A stretch of 44,662 nucleotides of DNA. Origin: Prochlorococcus sp. AG-402-C22 (GTDB lineage: Bacteria; Cyanobacteriota; Cyanobacteriia; PCC-6307; Cyanobiaceae). The translations under genes and the position numbers were made by a program. The notes under the pieces were generated by a model that made no database searches, was not told the origin of the DNA, and was given only the letters and a program-made list of their open reading frames with translations. Location: the NCBI GenBank assembly GCA_003279535.1, contig QCHO01000008.1:1-44662 (forward strand), read 5' to 3'. Position 1 is the stretch's first letter; every line of letters begins with the position of its first letter. Below are positions 9,745-18,737 of the stretch, in pieces.

Positions 9745-11850
9745 TTGGAACTTCCTTTAGATCATTTTCGTTTAATTGGCGTAAGCCCCTCTGCATCGTC
9801 TGAGGAAATATTAAGGGCGTTTCAATTGCGGTTGGATAAAACGCCTGATGAAGGTTTTACTTATGAAGTTTTAACCCAAAGATCTGAGTTGCTTCGCCTG
9901 ACTGCTGATTTACTTACAGATCCAGAAAGCAGGAGAGAGTACGAAAATTTGTTATTAAATGGTGCATCTGGACTTGATTTTTCCTCAAATAGAGAAGTGG
10001 CAGGATTAATACTTCTTTGGGAATCGGGTTCCCCAAAAGAAGCTTTTAGAATCACAAGAAAAGCTTTGCAGCCTCCACAAACTCCAGCCTTAGGAAGTAG
10101 TAGAGAAGCCGATCTAACTTTATTGGCTGCTTTAACAGCTAGAGATTCAGCAATTCAAGAACAACAGCTTAGATCTTATTCAACCGCAGCGGACTTTTTA
10201 TCTGAGGGTATACAACTTCTTCAAAGAATGGGAAAGCTTTTAGAAAGAAGGAAAGAACTTGAAGAAGACTTAGTTGCTCTGCTTCCTTATCGGATTCTTG
10301 ATCTACTTAGTAGGGACTTAAATGAACAGGAGTCTCATAAAAAAGGTTTAAGTATGTTGGAAACTTTAATAATTAAAAGAGGTGGTTTGGAAGGTAATAA
10401 TAAGTCTGAATATGGAGATTATCTAAATCAGCAAGAATTTGAAGCTTTTTTTCAACAAATAAGGCCATTTTTGACCGTGCAAGAACAGATAGATTTGTTT
10501 CTTGAATTACAAAAAAGAGGTTCATTAGATGCAGGATTCTTAGCTTTTTTATCCTTAACAGCAATTGGCTTCTCGCGAAGAAAGCCAGAAAAATTATTTG
10601 AAGCTAGGAGAATTCTAAAGAAACTAAATTTATCAGGTCTAGATTCAATGCCTCTTGTTGGTTGTTTAGATCTCCTTTTGGCGGATATTGATCAAGCTTC
10701 TGCAAGGTTTTCTAGCAGTTCTGACGAGAATTTACGAGATTGGCTTAATAATTATCCAGGAAATAAGTTAGAAGCGATATGTATTTTCTGTAAAAATTGG
10801 TTAGAGAATGATGTTTTAGTTGGTTATAGAGATATTGACTCAAAAGAGGTAGATTTGGAATCTTGGTTTGAAGATAGAGAAATTCAAGAATTTATAGAAA
10901 AATTAGAAAAGAAATCAAAAAAAATTACAATTAAATCAAATCTTCAAAACCAACAAATAAAAAAAGAATCTTTAACCAACATCACTGAAGATTTTGATAC
11001 TTCATCAGCAAATGTTGATGAAAGGAGGTTACCTTGGCCAGGTGGGATTAAACAAGAATTCGAGAAGCTTGATATATATGAAAACAAATTCAGTGAGGAA
11101 ATATTTAGGAATAAATCTATAGAGGTTTATAAGTACTTAATTGAAAAAATTGCTGAATTAAAGTTTAGTTTTGGGGAATTTTTGAATAATAAAGGAATTT
11201 TAAGCCGGTCACCTTATTTAATTTACCTATATGCGTTTATTATTCTATTTACATTTGGTATCGGCATTGGATTTCTAAGAAATAATTTTAAAAAATCAAT
11301 TCAGAATGAAGTTGTTCCAAATAAACCTTTAATAGCAGTTGATAAAATTCAAAAGGTTAGTGAAAAAGATATTATTCAAGAAATTAAAAAAAAAACTTTT
11401 AATGAATTGAATTTTATTACTGGAAACTCTACAGTAAAAAATTCCTTTAAAGTCGAAAAAATTACTAAAGCCTCCCCTTCCATAGCAGAGATAAAAAATT
11501 TAATTAATGTTTGGCTATTAAGTAAAAGTAATTACTTAGCTGGAAAAAGTGAAATTAATCTTTCCAAGATTGTTAGTAATGGTTTGATTGATAGAACAAT
11601 CGAAGAAAGACAAAATGATATCAAAAAAGGAATTGTTAAAGAAATTAATTCCCAAATTCAGAAGATAGATCTCGAATCGCAAACTTCCTCTAGGATAGTT
11701 GTATTAGTAGAATTAAATTATCTTGAGAGGATAATAAAGAATTCTGGAGAATTTGTTAATGAAACATCATTGACTCCTTTGAAAGTTAAATATATTTTGG
11801 GTTTTTCAAATAAATCATGGAAATTAGTTGATTTCGTGAGTGGCTTATAA
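9745..11850 (+). CDS. ftn2: Cell division protein Ftn2/ARC6 (ZipN)
   Basis: Cyanobacterial divisome protein that anchors FtsZ to the membrane; plant ARC6 is its plastid homologue. The N-terminus is the J-like domain (LPLDHFRLIGVSPSASSEEILRAF to PESRREYENLL, residues 3-70) followed by a long helical cytoplasmic region. One transmembrane helix lies at about residues 489-511 (YLIYLYAFIILFTFGIGIGF). The C-terminal part (about 575-701) is the IMS/ARC6-like domain starting at IKNLINVWLLSKSNYLAGK. The start is a TTG with a TAGGAT-like ribosome site 8 bp upstream. The 149-bp gap to divergent pdhA probably carries both promoters. Middle residues 385-440 are Lys-, Asn- and Gln-rich and look like a linker. 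Confidence 0.93.
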   Translation: MELPLDHFRLIGVSPSASSEEILRAFQLRLDKTPDEGFTYEVLTQRSELLRLTADLLTDPESRREYENLLLNGASGLDFSSNREVAGLILLWESGSPKEAFRITRKALQPPQTPALGSSREADLTLLAALTARDSAIQEQQLRSYSTAADFLSEGIQLLQRMGKLLERRKELEEDLVALLPYRILDLLSRDLNEQESHKKGLSMLETLIIKRGGLEGNNKSEYGDYLNQQEFEAFFQQIRPFLTVQEQIDLFLELQKRGSLDAGFLAFLSLTAIGFSRRKPEKLFEARRILKKLNLSGLDSMPLVGCLDLLLADIDQASARFSSSSDENLRDWLNNYPGNKLEAICIFCKNWLENDVLVGYRDIDSKEVDLESWFEDREIQEFIEKLEKKSKKITIKSNLQNQQIKKESLTNITEDFDTSSANVDERRLPWPGGIKQEFEKLDIYENKFSEEIFRNKSIEVYKYLIEKIAELKFSFGEFLNNKGILSRSPYLIYLYAFIILFTFGIGIGFLRNNFKKSIQNEVVPNKPLIAVDKIQKVSEKDIIQEIKKKTFNELNFITGNSTVKNSFKVEKITKASPSIAEIKNLINVWLLSKSNYLAGKSEINLSKIVSNGLIDRTIEERQNDIKKGIVKEINSQIQKIDLESQTSSRIVVLVELNYLERIIKNSGEFVNETSLTPLKVKYILGFSNKSWKLVDFVSGL

Positions 11851-11897
11851 TTACAAACTTCAAGATCATCTATAATAATTAAAATTACTATTTAATA

Positions 11898-13322
11898 ATG
11901 TTTGATGAACTCTCGTCACGCTTTGAAGACGCAGTAAAGGGTTTAAGAGGCGAAGCAAAAATTAGTGAAAATAATATTAACGACGCCTTGAAGGAGGTAA
12001 AAAGAGCACTCCTTGATGCAGATGTTAGTTTGTCTGTAGTCAAAGATTTTATATCAGATGTTAAAGATAAAGCTATTGGAGAAGAAGTCGTTAGGGGTGT
12101 AAATCCAGGTCAAAAATTTATAGAAGTAGTAAATAAAGAATTGATCAATATTATGGGGAATGAAAATTCTCCACTAAACGAGAATGAAAATAGTCCCACA
12201 GTTATTTTAATGGCTGGACTTCAGGGGGCGGGTAAAACAACTGCAACAGGAAAATTAGGCCTTTATTTGAAGGAAAAAGAAAAAAAAGTTCTTTTGGTTG
12301 CTGCAGATATTTATCGACCAGCAGCTGTAGAACAGCTTAAAACATTGGGAAGTCAATATGATTTGGAAGTTTTTTCGGCTAAAGAAAAAAATAGCAAACC
12401 AGAAGAAATAGCAAAGGACGCATTGAATTTTGCTAGTGAAAAAGATTTTAATTCGATAATTATTGACACCGCAGGAAGATTGCAAATTGATGATTCCATG
12501 ATGAGTGAGATGGTTCGAATTAAAGAAGTTTCTAATCCTGATGAAGTCTTGCTTGTTGTTGATTCTATGATTGGGCAAGAAGCTGCTGACTTGACAAAGT
12601 CATTTCATGAAAAAGTAGGAATTACAGGAGCGATACTAACTAAGTTGGATGGAGACTCAAGAGGAGGGGCTGCTTTGTCAATAAGAAAAATAAGTGGTAA
12701 ACCGATCAAATTTATCGGAGTAGGTGAAAAAATAGAGGCACTGCAACCATTTCATCCAGAGAGAATGGCTAGCAGAATTTTAGGAATGGGTGATGTATTG
12801 ACACTTGTTGAAAAAGCCCAAAAAGAAGTTGAACTTGCTGATGCAGAATCGATGCAAAAGAAACTTCAAGAAGCAACTTTTGATTTTAATGATTTTGTTA
12901 AGCAAATGAGATTAATTAAAAGGATGGGATCACTTGGTGGATTGATAAAATTAATACCTGGAATGAATAAAATCGATGATGGGATGATAAAAGATGGAGA
13001 AGATCAACTTAAGAAAATAGAATCTATGATCTCTTCAATGACTCTTGAGGAGAAACAAAAACCTGAGGTGCTCGCTGCTCAGCCCTCTAGGAGACAAAGA
13101 ATCGCTCAGGGAAGTGGTTATGAAGCAAAAGATGTAGATAAAGTATTAGCTGATTTTCAAAGAATGAGAGGATTTATGAAACAAATGTCGAATGGAGGAA
13201 TGCCAGGAATGGGAGGAATGCCAGGAATGGGAGGAATGCCAGGAATGGGAGGAATGAGTGGTAATAAACCAATGAAAAAACAAAAAAATAATAAGAAGAA
13301 AAAAGGTTTTGCTGATTTATAG
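11898..13322 (+). CDS. ffh: Signal recognition particle protein, SRP54
   Basis: GTPase of the signal recognition particle, binding signal peptides and SRP RNA. The N domain (1-90) is followed by the G domain with GLQGAGKTTATGKL, DTAGRLQID, TKLDGDSRGG and GVGEKIEALQPFHPERMASRILGMGD. The methionine-rich M domain follows (LGGLIKLIPGMNKI, QPSRRQRIAQGSG). The tail has three exact GMPGMG repeats encoded by an 18-bp tandem repeat, then a lysine-rich end. At 474 residues it is of normal length. Followed by rpsP 54 bp later, probably in one transcript with rpsP and phoH. Confidence 0.97.
   Translation: MFDELSSRFEDAVKGLRGEAKISENNINDALKEVKRALLDADVSLSVVKDFISDVKDKAIGEEVVRGVNPGQKFIEVVNKELINIMGNENSPLNENENSPTVILMAGLQGAGKTTATGKLGLYLKEKEKKVLLVAADIYRPAAVEQLKTLGSQYDLEVFSAKEKNSKPEEIAKDALNFASEKDFNSIIIDTAGRLQIDDSMMSEMVRIKEVSNPDEVLLVVDSMIGQEAADLTKSFHEKVGITGAILTKLDGDSRGGAALSIRKISGKPIKFIGVGEKIEALQPFHPERMASRILGMGDVLTLVEKAQKEVELADAESMQKKLQEATFDFNDFVKQMRLIKRMGSLGGLIKLIPGMNKIDDGMIKDGEDQLKKIESMISSMTLEEKQKPEVLAAQPSRRQRIAQGSGYEAKDVDKVLADFQRMRGFMKQMSNGGMPGMGGMPGMGGMPGMGGMSGNKPMKKQKNNKKKKGFADL
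13194..13256 (+). repeat. 18-bp tandem repeat, 3.5 copies, inside ffh
   Basis: The unit GGAGGAATGCCAGGAATG is repeated exactly at 13194-13211, 13212-13229 and 13230-13247, then half a unit to 13256. It is in frame and encodes the Met/Gly-rich GMPGMG tail of Ffh. Copy number could vary by slippage. Each unit also contains GGAGG followed by ATG, resembling a ribosome-binding site, though internal initiation is not supported by any ORF evidence. Confidence 0.9.
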
Positions 13323-13376
13323 TTTCTAAATTTTTACCTTTAAATGATATTATTATTAAAAACACATTAATTTAAG

Positions 13377-13742
13377 ATGATTAAATTGCGCCTTAAGCGC
13401 TTTGGAAAGAAAAAAGAGGCAAGTTTCAGAATTGTTGCATGCAATAGTACTTCCAGAAGAGATGGTAGACCTCTACAAGAATTAGGTTTTTATAACCCAA
13501 GAACTAAAGAAACGAGGCTTGATACAGAAGCTTTAAGAACAAGACTTACTCAAGGTGCTCAGCCTACTAATGTTGTAAGAACGTTATTAGAAAAAGGTGG
13601 GTTGTTAGAAAAAGTTGCAAGGCCCTCTATTGCTATTGGTAAGGCAAAGTTAGAAAAGGAAAAATTAGCTAAAGCTAAAAACAAAGACCAAGAAAGTGAT
13701 ATTAGTAAAGCTGAAAGCGATAGTAATGAAGCTGAAAGCTAG
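13377..13742 (+). CDS. rpsP: 30S ribosomal protein S16
   Basis: Small-subunit ribosomal protein. The conserved start [20 protein letters not shown] and the stretches [19 protein letters not shown] and [16 protein letters not shown] are diagnostic. The bacterial core is about 80 residues; this one has 121, with a charged Lys/Glu/Ser-rich tail (about residues 85-121) that is common in cyanobacterial S16 and has no assigned role. It lies between ffh and phoH, same strand, spacers of 54 and 36 bp. An ffh-rpsP neighbourhood is widespread in bacteria. Confidence 0.97.
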   Translation: MIKLRLKRFGKKKEASFRIVACNSTSRRDGRPLQELGFYNPRTKETRLDTEALRTRLTQGAQPTNVVRTLLEKGGLLEKVARPSIAIGKAKLEKEKLAKAKNKDQESDISKAESDSNEAES

Positions 13743-13778
13743 TGGTTTGATAAATTTACATTCTTATTTAATAACTAA

Positions 13779-14735
13779 ATGACAGAAGTTTCCAAAACTG
13801 GTCACTTCACTATAGATTTGCCAAGCTCTGATGCAGCAACAGCATTGTCAGGTCCCGGTAATTCTTTCTTAAAAAAATTTGAGTCTCTTACTGGAGTTTC
13901 TTTAACTATAAGAGGCTTACAACTTGAGATGAATGGCGTCATATCTAAAATTGAGAGAGCTTCAGCATTAGTAGAGCTGACAAGACCAATTTGGGAACAA
14001 GGGTTAGAAGTTCCAGAGGTAGATCTCAAAGCGGCTTTAAGTTCTTTAAATATGGGAGAGTCATCTTCTCATGCAGAACTTGGGAAGAAAGTCCTAGCGC
14101 GTTCAAAAGAAGGAAGATATTTAAGACCTAGAACTATAAGGCAAAAAGAATATGTTGAATCAATTGAAAACTTTGATCTTACTTTTGCAATTGGTCCAGC
14201 TGGAACTGGTAAGACATTTTTGGCAACTGTATGCGCAGCAAGACTATTGAACGAGAAAAAAATAGAAAAAATTGTTCTAACTAGACCAGCAGTAGAAGCT
14301 GGAGAAAGTTTGGGATTTCTACCCGGCGATTTGCAACAGAAAGTAGATCCATATTTAAGACCCCTATTTGACTCGTTACATAGTATTTTCGGGTTTGATA
14401 GAACAAATTCGTTAATCGATAAAGGAATTATTGAAGTCGCACCTTTAGCATTTATGAGAGGCAGAACCTTGGATAACTCTATGGTTATCTTAGATGAAGC
14501 ACAAAACACAACTTGCTCTCAAATGAGAATGTTTTTAACCAGATTAGGTGAGAGATCAAAAATGGTAGTAAACGGAGATATTACACAAATTGATTTGAAA
14601 AAAGATCAGGAAAGCGGCCTCATAGAAGCATCAAGAATTTTCTCTAAAACTGAAGGAATAAAATTTTGTTTTTTAACTGTTGAAGATGTAGTTCGTCATC
14701 CTTTAGTTCAGAAAATTATTGAGGCTTATCAATAA
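13779..14735 (+). CDS. phoH: PhoH family ATPase
   Basis: Cytosolic P-loop ATPase of the PhoH/PhoL family. The N-terminal 110 residues contain a KH-like region (LTGVSLTIRGLQLEMNG). The ATPase core shows IGPAGTGKTFLA (Walker A), ILTRPAVEAGESLGFLPGDL-type sequence, MVILDEAQNTT (Walker B) and NGDITQIDLK. At 318 residues it is a standard bacterial PhoH-like protein. The exact substrate is unknown; roles in RNA metabolism and phosphate stress are proposed for the family. Its position after rpsP suggests a ribosome- or RNA-linked role rather than phosphate starvation alone. Confidence 0.93.
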   Translation: MTEVSKTGHFTIDLPSSDAATALSGPGNSFLKKFESLTGVSLTIRGLQLEMNGVISKIERASALVELTRPIWEQGLEVPEVDLKAALSSLNMGESSSHAELGKKVLARSKEGRYLRPRTIRQKEYVESIENFDLTFAIGPAGTGKTFLATVCAARLLNEKKIEKIVLTRPAVEAGESLGFLPGDLQQKVDPYLRPLFDSLHSIFGFDRTNSLIDKGIIEVAPLAFMRGRTLDNSMVILDEAQNTTCSQMRMFLTRLGERSKMVVNGDITQIDLKKDQESGLIEASRIFSKTEGIKFCFLTVEDVVRHPLVQKIIEAYQ

Positions 14736-14807
14736 CTTTAAAACTCTGGTGATCCGTACCCTGAAATTTTAAAAATCAAGTAGAATAAGACCATATTTAA
14801 AAAAAAA

Positions 14808-15545
14808 ATGCCAGCAAGTAGTAATTTCAATCAAGCTATTCGTGAAGCACAAACAAGTTCAATCGTTGGACCTAATGTTGTTCAAAAAGCTCTACCTTAC
14901 GTAGGTGGGGGAATGGTACTAACTTCTTTAGGAGTTTTAGCAGGTGTCTCACTCATAGCAACAAACCCTGGGCTTTTTCAGCCTCTATCAATAGTTGCTT
15001 TAATTGCAGAATTGGTTTTATTTTTTATAGCCACAAGCGCTGCAAATAACGCAAATAACGCAAAGGCCTTGCCTTTACTAACAGGATTTAGTTTACTAAC
15101 TGGATTCACCTTAAGTGGAATAGTTGCTTTAGCAATAGGAACAATTGGTATTGGTTCGGTCGGAACAGCTGCTTTAGCTACAGGTATAACTTTTGTTATT
15201 GCCTCTTACACTGGTCAGAGAATGAGTGATAGTGTTGGTCAAGCACTTAGTGGTGTTGTTGGTCTTGGGTTGATAGGACTTCTTATAGCAATGTTTGTTC
15301 AATTAATTGGAGGATTCTTTGCTCCAGGTGTTTTTGGCGGTTCAGGACTTGAGTTGATTATTGCAGGATTTGGAACAGTCTTATTTGTTGCAATGTCTTT
15401 TGTGGATTTTTATACAATGCCAAGAAGATATAACGACGATCAATACCTAGCCGGAGCTCTAGGTATGTATCTAACTTATATTAATCTTTTCGTTTTCATA
15501 TTAAGATTAATGATCGCTCTGCAAGGTGGTGGCAGAAGAGACTAA
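14808..15545 (+). CDS. Bax inhibitor-1 / YccA family membrane protein
   Basis: Polytopic membrane protein of 245 residues with about seven hydrophobic helices from residue 28 on. It has the family layout, ending in the hydrophobic FVDFYTMPRRYNDDQYLAGALGMYLTYINLFVFILRLM, where the acidic and tyrosine residues of BI-1 proteins lie. Bacterial members include FtsH-associated YccA and calcium-leak channels, but the role in cyanobacteria is not settled. It is a single gene with a 72-bp upstream spacer and a good hairpin terminator downstream. Confidence 0.87.
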   Translation: MPASSNFNQAIREAQTSSIVGPNVVQKALPYVGGGMVLTSLGVLAGVSLIATNPGLFQPLSIVALIAELVLFFIATSAANNANNAKALPLLTGFSLLTGFTLSGIVALAIGTIGIGSVGTAALATGITFVIASYTGQRMSDSVGQALSGVVGLGLIGLLIAMFVQLIGGFFAPGVFGGSGLELIIAGFGTVLFVAMSFVDFYTMPRRYNDDQYLAGALGMYLTYINLFVFILRLMIALQGGGRRD

Positions 15546-15568
15546 AAAATTATTTAAATATTTATGCC

Positions 15569-15597
15569 AAAGCGTGGATTAGTTTCTACGCTTTTTT
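15569..15597 (+). terminator. Rho-independent terminator after the BI-1 family gene
   Basis: The arms AAAGCGTGG (15569-15577) and CTACGCTTT (15586-15594) form a 9-bp stem with one G-T pair, an 8-nt loop and a run of six T overlapping the stem end. It is one of the strongest hairpins in the window. It ends just inside the stop region of the convergent gene at 15596. Confidence 0.8.
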
Positions 15598-16123
15598 ATT
15601 GGGCAATATTAAGAATTTGTTTTTTTATAAATTTTTTTTGCTCGTCGTCATACTTAGTTGAATTATCAATACTATTTCCCATATTATCTAGGTCTTTAAG
15701 GACTTGATTAACATTCTTTGTAACTGAATTTGTTTCTAATAGTCTCAAAATAGCTTTACATCTATCTGAAATATTCTCTGATGTTATCTCATATTCATGA
15801 TTATTTTCTCTTCGATGAATAATAATTTGAGCGGAACTCATTATTAAATTTTTTACTACTATTTCTACTACGGCATCACCACCCTCGTTCAGTTTAAAAA
15901 TTAGTGAAAAAGGAAGTTTATCTAACAAAAAACAATTTTTATCTGATAAAGCGTAAGCAAAAAATCCTCTGAGTCCATTTTTTGTTTTGATTAGCTCTGC
16001 AATTCTATCTGCCAAAACCTCTTCGCTGAGTAAATCTTCTCCCCACTCTTTACACCATTGTGCGGATATATTTATCGCCTGAGTAAACGTTGCTTCTTTT
16101 AAATTTATAGCTTTTTTTTTCAT
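15596..16123 (-). CDS. Conserved hypothetical cyanobacterial protein
   Basis: I do not recognise a named family. The 175-residue protein is soluble, with no signal peptide or membrane helix. It begins with a helical, charged region (ATFTQAINISAQWCKEWGEDLLSEEVLADRIAELI), continues with an alternating hydrophobic stretch that looks like a beta sheet (GGDAVVEIVVKNLIMSSAQIIIHRR), and ends in an acidic helical tail. Base use and spacing match the core genes nearby, so it is a real gene. It is divergent from era across 38 bp and may share a promoter region with it. No function can be assigned. Confidence 0.75.
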   Translation of the reverse strand: MKKKAINLKEATFTQAINISAQWCKEWGEDLLSEEVLADRIAELIKTKNGLRGFFAYALSDKNCFLLDKLPFSLIFKLNEGGDAVVEIVVKNLIMSSAQIIIHRRENNHEYEITSENISDRCKAILRLLETNSVTKNVNQVLKDLDNMGNSIDNSTKYDDEQKKFIKKQILNIAQ

Positions 16124-16161
16124 TTTTGATCAGAATTTTATTATTGATGCATTAAAAGTCT

Positions 16162-17073
16162 TTGACCAATTATAGATCTGGGTTTGTAACTTTACTAGGA
16201 AGGCCAAATGTGGGGAAATCTACTTTATTAAATAAGTTGATTGGAGAAAAAATAACAATTACTTCTCCAATAGCACAAACTACTAGAAATAAATTAAAAG
16301 GAATACTTTCTACAAAAAATGGACAAATAATTTTTGTCGACACACCAGGTGTTCATAAACCTCATCATCGACTTGGAGAAATATTAGTAAAAAATGCAAA
16401 ATCGGCAATTGATGGAGTTGATACGGTTATTTTTGTTGTTGATTCAAGTGAAGAGCCTGGTAGAGGTGATGAATATATAATGAACTTTTTAGTAGCAAAT
16501 AAAACTGAGTTTATTGTTGTACTAAATAAGTGGGATTTGGTAAATAAAGAATTTAGGAATTTACGAATAGATCAATATAGAAGATTTTTCGGAATTAATA
16601 AAAGTTTTCAAATTGTAAGTGCTTCTAATGGAGAAGGATGTTCTGAATTAGTCGATATGGTACTTACTTTTCTTCCAGAGGGACCAAAACTTTATGATGA
16701 AGAGATGATATGCGACCAACCATTAGATAATTTATTATCTGACTTAGTAAGAGAGCAGGTATTAATAAATACAAGAGAAGAAGTTCCTCATAGTGTTGCA
16801 GTAAAGATAGAAAAGATAGAGGAAATGCAAAGAAAAAATGGCAAAAGTTTTACTGCTATTTTGGCCACTATTATCGTTGAAAGATCAACTCAAAAAGGCA
16901 TTCTTATTGGAAAGAGAGGTTCAATGTTAAAAATTATTGGTCAGTCAGCAAGATCAAATATGTCAAAATTAATTGATGGTCCAGTTCACTTGGAGTTATT
17001 TGTGAAAGTTGTTCCTAATTGGAGAAAAAAAGAATCAAGGCTAATTGAGTTTGGTTATGAGGAAGATTTCTAG
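16162..17073 (+). CDS. era: GTPase Era
   Basis: Essential GTPase that binds 16S rRNA and assists 30S assembly. G1 is GRPNVGKST (residues 13-21), G2 region TTRNKLKGI, G3 DTPGVHKPHH, G4 NKWDL, and the C-terminal KH domain contains GILIGKRGSMLKIIGQSAR and LELFVKVVPNWRK. At 303 residues the length is normal. The start is a TTG at 16162, the only start after an in-frame stop at 16153. It heads a tight cluster: its TAG is followed directly by the ATG of the next gene. Confidence 0.96.
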   Translation: MTNYRSGFVTLLGRPNVGKSTLLNKLIGEKITITSPIAQTTRNKLKGILSTKNGQIIFVDTPGVHKPHHRLGEILVKNAKSAIDGVDTVIFVVDSSEEPGRGDEYIMNFLVANKTEFIVVLNKWDLVNKEFRNLRIDQYRRFFGINKSFQIVSASNGEGCSELVDMVLTFLPEGPKLYDEEMICDQPLDNLLSDLVREQVLINTREEVPHSVAVKIEKIEEMQRKNGKSFTAILATIIVERSTQKGILIGKRGSMLKIIGQSARSNMSKLIDGPVHLELFVKVVPNWRKKESRLIEFGYEEDF

Positions 17074-18294
17074 ATGAGTAGTTTTAATTTTGATGTAATT
17101 ACATTGTTTCCAAAGGCTTTTGAATTAATAAATAATTTAGGAGTAATAACAAGAGCTCTAGATAAGAATTTGGTCGATGTGAACTTATATGATTTAAGAG
17201 AATATGGAGAGGGTCCTTATAGACAAGTAGACGATAAGCCTTATGGAGGAGGAGCAGGAATGGTATTAAAACCTGAACCTATTTATAAAGCGTATGAATC
17301 AATCAAAAAAACAACTAAAAGTAAAACTTTGTTGATGACCCCTCAGGGTAAAGTCTTAAAGCAAAAGGATCTTGTGAGATGGTCAACTTTGGATCAAATA
17401 ATAATTATTTGTGGTCAATATGAAGGTTTTGATGAAAGGATTAGATGTCTAGCTGATGAAGAGATATCGATAGGAGATTATGTACTTTCCGGAGGTGAAA
17501 TACCTGCTATATCAATAATTAACGGTTTGACTAGATTATTACCAGGAACTCTTGGTGATCCAGAGTCCTTAGTAGATGAGAGTCATAATTCTTCTTTATT
17601 AGAATATCCTCACTACACGAGGCCATTAATTTTTAAAGATATGAAAGTGCCAGACATCTTAGTTAGCGGTAACCATAAAGATATTAATTCGTGGAGAAGG
17701 CAAAAAAGTATTGAAAGAACATTGGAGAGAAGAAGTGACTTGATTTCAAATGAAAACTATAAAAAAACGCCACAAAGTAAGAGAATAATAAAAGAAACTA
17801 ATCAATTAATGAAATTTAGAATAGGTAATGGATACGATATTCATAGACTAGTAGAGGATAGAGATTTAATTATTGGAGGTGTAAAATTGCATCATCCCGA
17901 TAAATTAGGTTTAGATGGTCATAGTGATGCTGATGTTTTAAGTCACTCAATAATGGATGCATTATTAGGAGCACTTTCCCTGGGAGATATAGGAAAGTAT
18001 TTCCCACCATCTGATGAAAAATGGAAAAATGCTGATAGCTTGTTTTTATTATCAAAAGTAATTGATTTGATAAGACAAGATGGTTGGGAAATAAATAATA
18101 TCGATAGTGTTCTTGTTGCTGAAAGGCCAAAAATCATGCCACATATAAAACTAATGAGAAAAAATATTTCTGAGATCTTAAATATTGATGAAAATTTAAT
18201 TGGAATTAAAGCAACTACTAATGAAAAATTGGGTCCAGAAGGAAGAGAAGAGGGTATAAGTTGCCATTCAGTAGTCCTCCTTGAGAAAAAATGA
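17074..18294 (+). CDS. trmD-ispF: Fused tRNA (guanine-N1-)-methyltransferase and 2-C-methyl-D-erythritol 2,4-cyclodiphosphate synthase
   Basis: One 406-codon frame encodes two complete, unrelated enzymes. Residues 1-245 are TrmD, which makes m1G37 in t[27 protein letters not shown] and the knot segment [13 protein letters not shown]. Residues 246-406 are IspF, fifth step of the MEP isoprenoid pathway: GNGYDIHRL with metal ligands, [33 protein letters not shown] and [16 protein letters not shown]. The IspF part starts with an ATG at 17809 and alone would be 161 residues, the normal size, so ispF could also be translated separately. Either a true fusion, a lost stop codon, or a sequence error at the boundary; a run of seven A lies at 17761-17767. 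Cotranscribed with era, and it overlaps the next gene by 4 bp. Confidence 0.9.
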   Translation: MSSFNFDVITLFPKAFELINNLGVITRALDKNLVDVNLYDLREYGEGPYRQVDDKPYGGGAGMVLKPEPIYKAYESIKKTTKSKTLLMTPQGKVLKQKDLVRWSTLDQIIIICGQYEGFDERIRCLADEEISIGDYVLSGGEIPAISIINGLTRLLPGTLGDPESLVDESHNSSLLEYPHYTRPLIFKDMKVPDILVSGNHKDINSWRRQKSIERTLERRSDLISNENYKKTPQSKRIIKETNQLMKFRIGNGYDIHRLVEDRDLIIGGVKLHHPDKLGLDGHSDADVLSHSIMDALLGALSLGDIGKYFPPSDEKWKNADSLFLLSKVIDLIRQDGWEINNIDSVLVAERPKIMPHIKLMRKNISEILNIDENLIGIKATTNEKLGPEGREEGISCHSVVLLEKK

Positions 18295-18737
18295 AATTAA
18301 ATTTAAATTTGAAAAAAAAAATTCAAAGATTTTGTTTAGTATTAATTTGCTTAGTAGTTTTAATTTTTCAATCGGATATTCCCAATATAAAAGCTCTTAC
18401 TATGGATAGTTATCAAGGTGAAATGGTTATAGAGGAATTAAGACTTAAAGTTCCTGCCGATGTGAAGGCAGTATGGTTGAATGCTGAAAAAGAAATATGG
18501 GAGCCATGGTTATCTTCTCAAGATGGTTTTTTGGGTAGACAATTATTTTGGGATAAAGAAAAAGAAGAAGCTTTAATATTGGTTAATTGGAAAAGTAAGA
18601 AATTATGGAAAAGCATACCAATGTCAGAAGTAAATGTAGTCCAACAAAAATTTGAAGATAATGTTAAATCTGCTCTTAATGTGGGAGAAAATCCTTTTGA
18701 ATTAATTTATGAGGGAGAATTAGATAAGCAAAGATGA
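18291..18737 (+). CDS. TIGR03792 family protein
   Basis: Small exported or membrane-anchored cyanobacterial protein of 148 residues. An N-terminal hydrophobic stretch (residues 14-27, [14 protein letters not shown]) looks like a signal peptide or anchor. The rest (about 45-140) resembles the TIGR03792 group, a ferredoxin-like fold related to antibiotic-biosynthesis-type monooxygenases: [41 protein letters not shown]. The function is unknown. It overlaps the trmD-ispF stop by 4 bp (ATGA) and the larB start by 4 bp, so the three genes are almost surely cotranslated. Confidence 0.75.
   Translation: MKLNLNLKKKIQRFCLVLICLVVLIFQSDIPNIKALTMDSYQGEMVIEELRLKVPADVKAVWLNAEKEIWEPWLSSQDGFLGRQLFWDKEKEEALILVNWKSKKLWKSIPMSEVNVVQQKFEDNVKSALNVGENPFELIYEGELDKQR

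Noticed and set aside
12255-12578. 107-codon minus-strand ORF inside ffh
   Set aside because: Antisense shadow of the strongly conserved G domain; its product is Phe- and Ile-rich low complexity without a ribosome site.
14069-14509. 146-codon minus-strand ORF inside phoH
   Set aside because: Antisense to a clear PhoH ATPase domain; no recognisable protein features.
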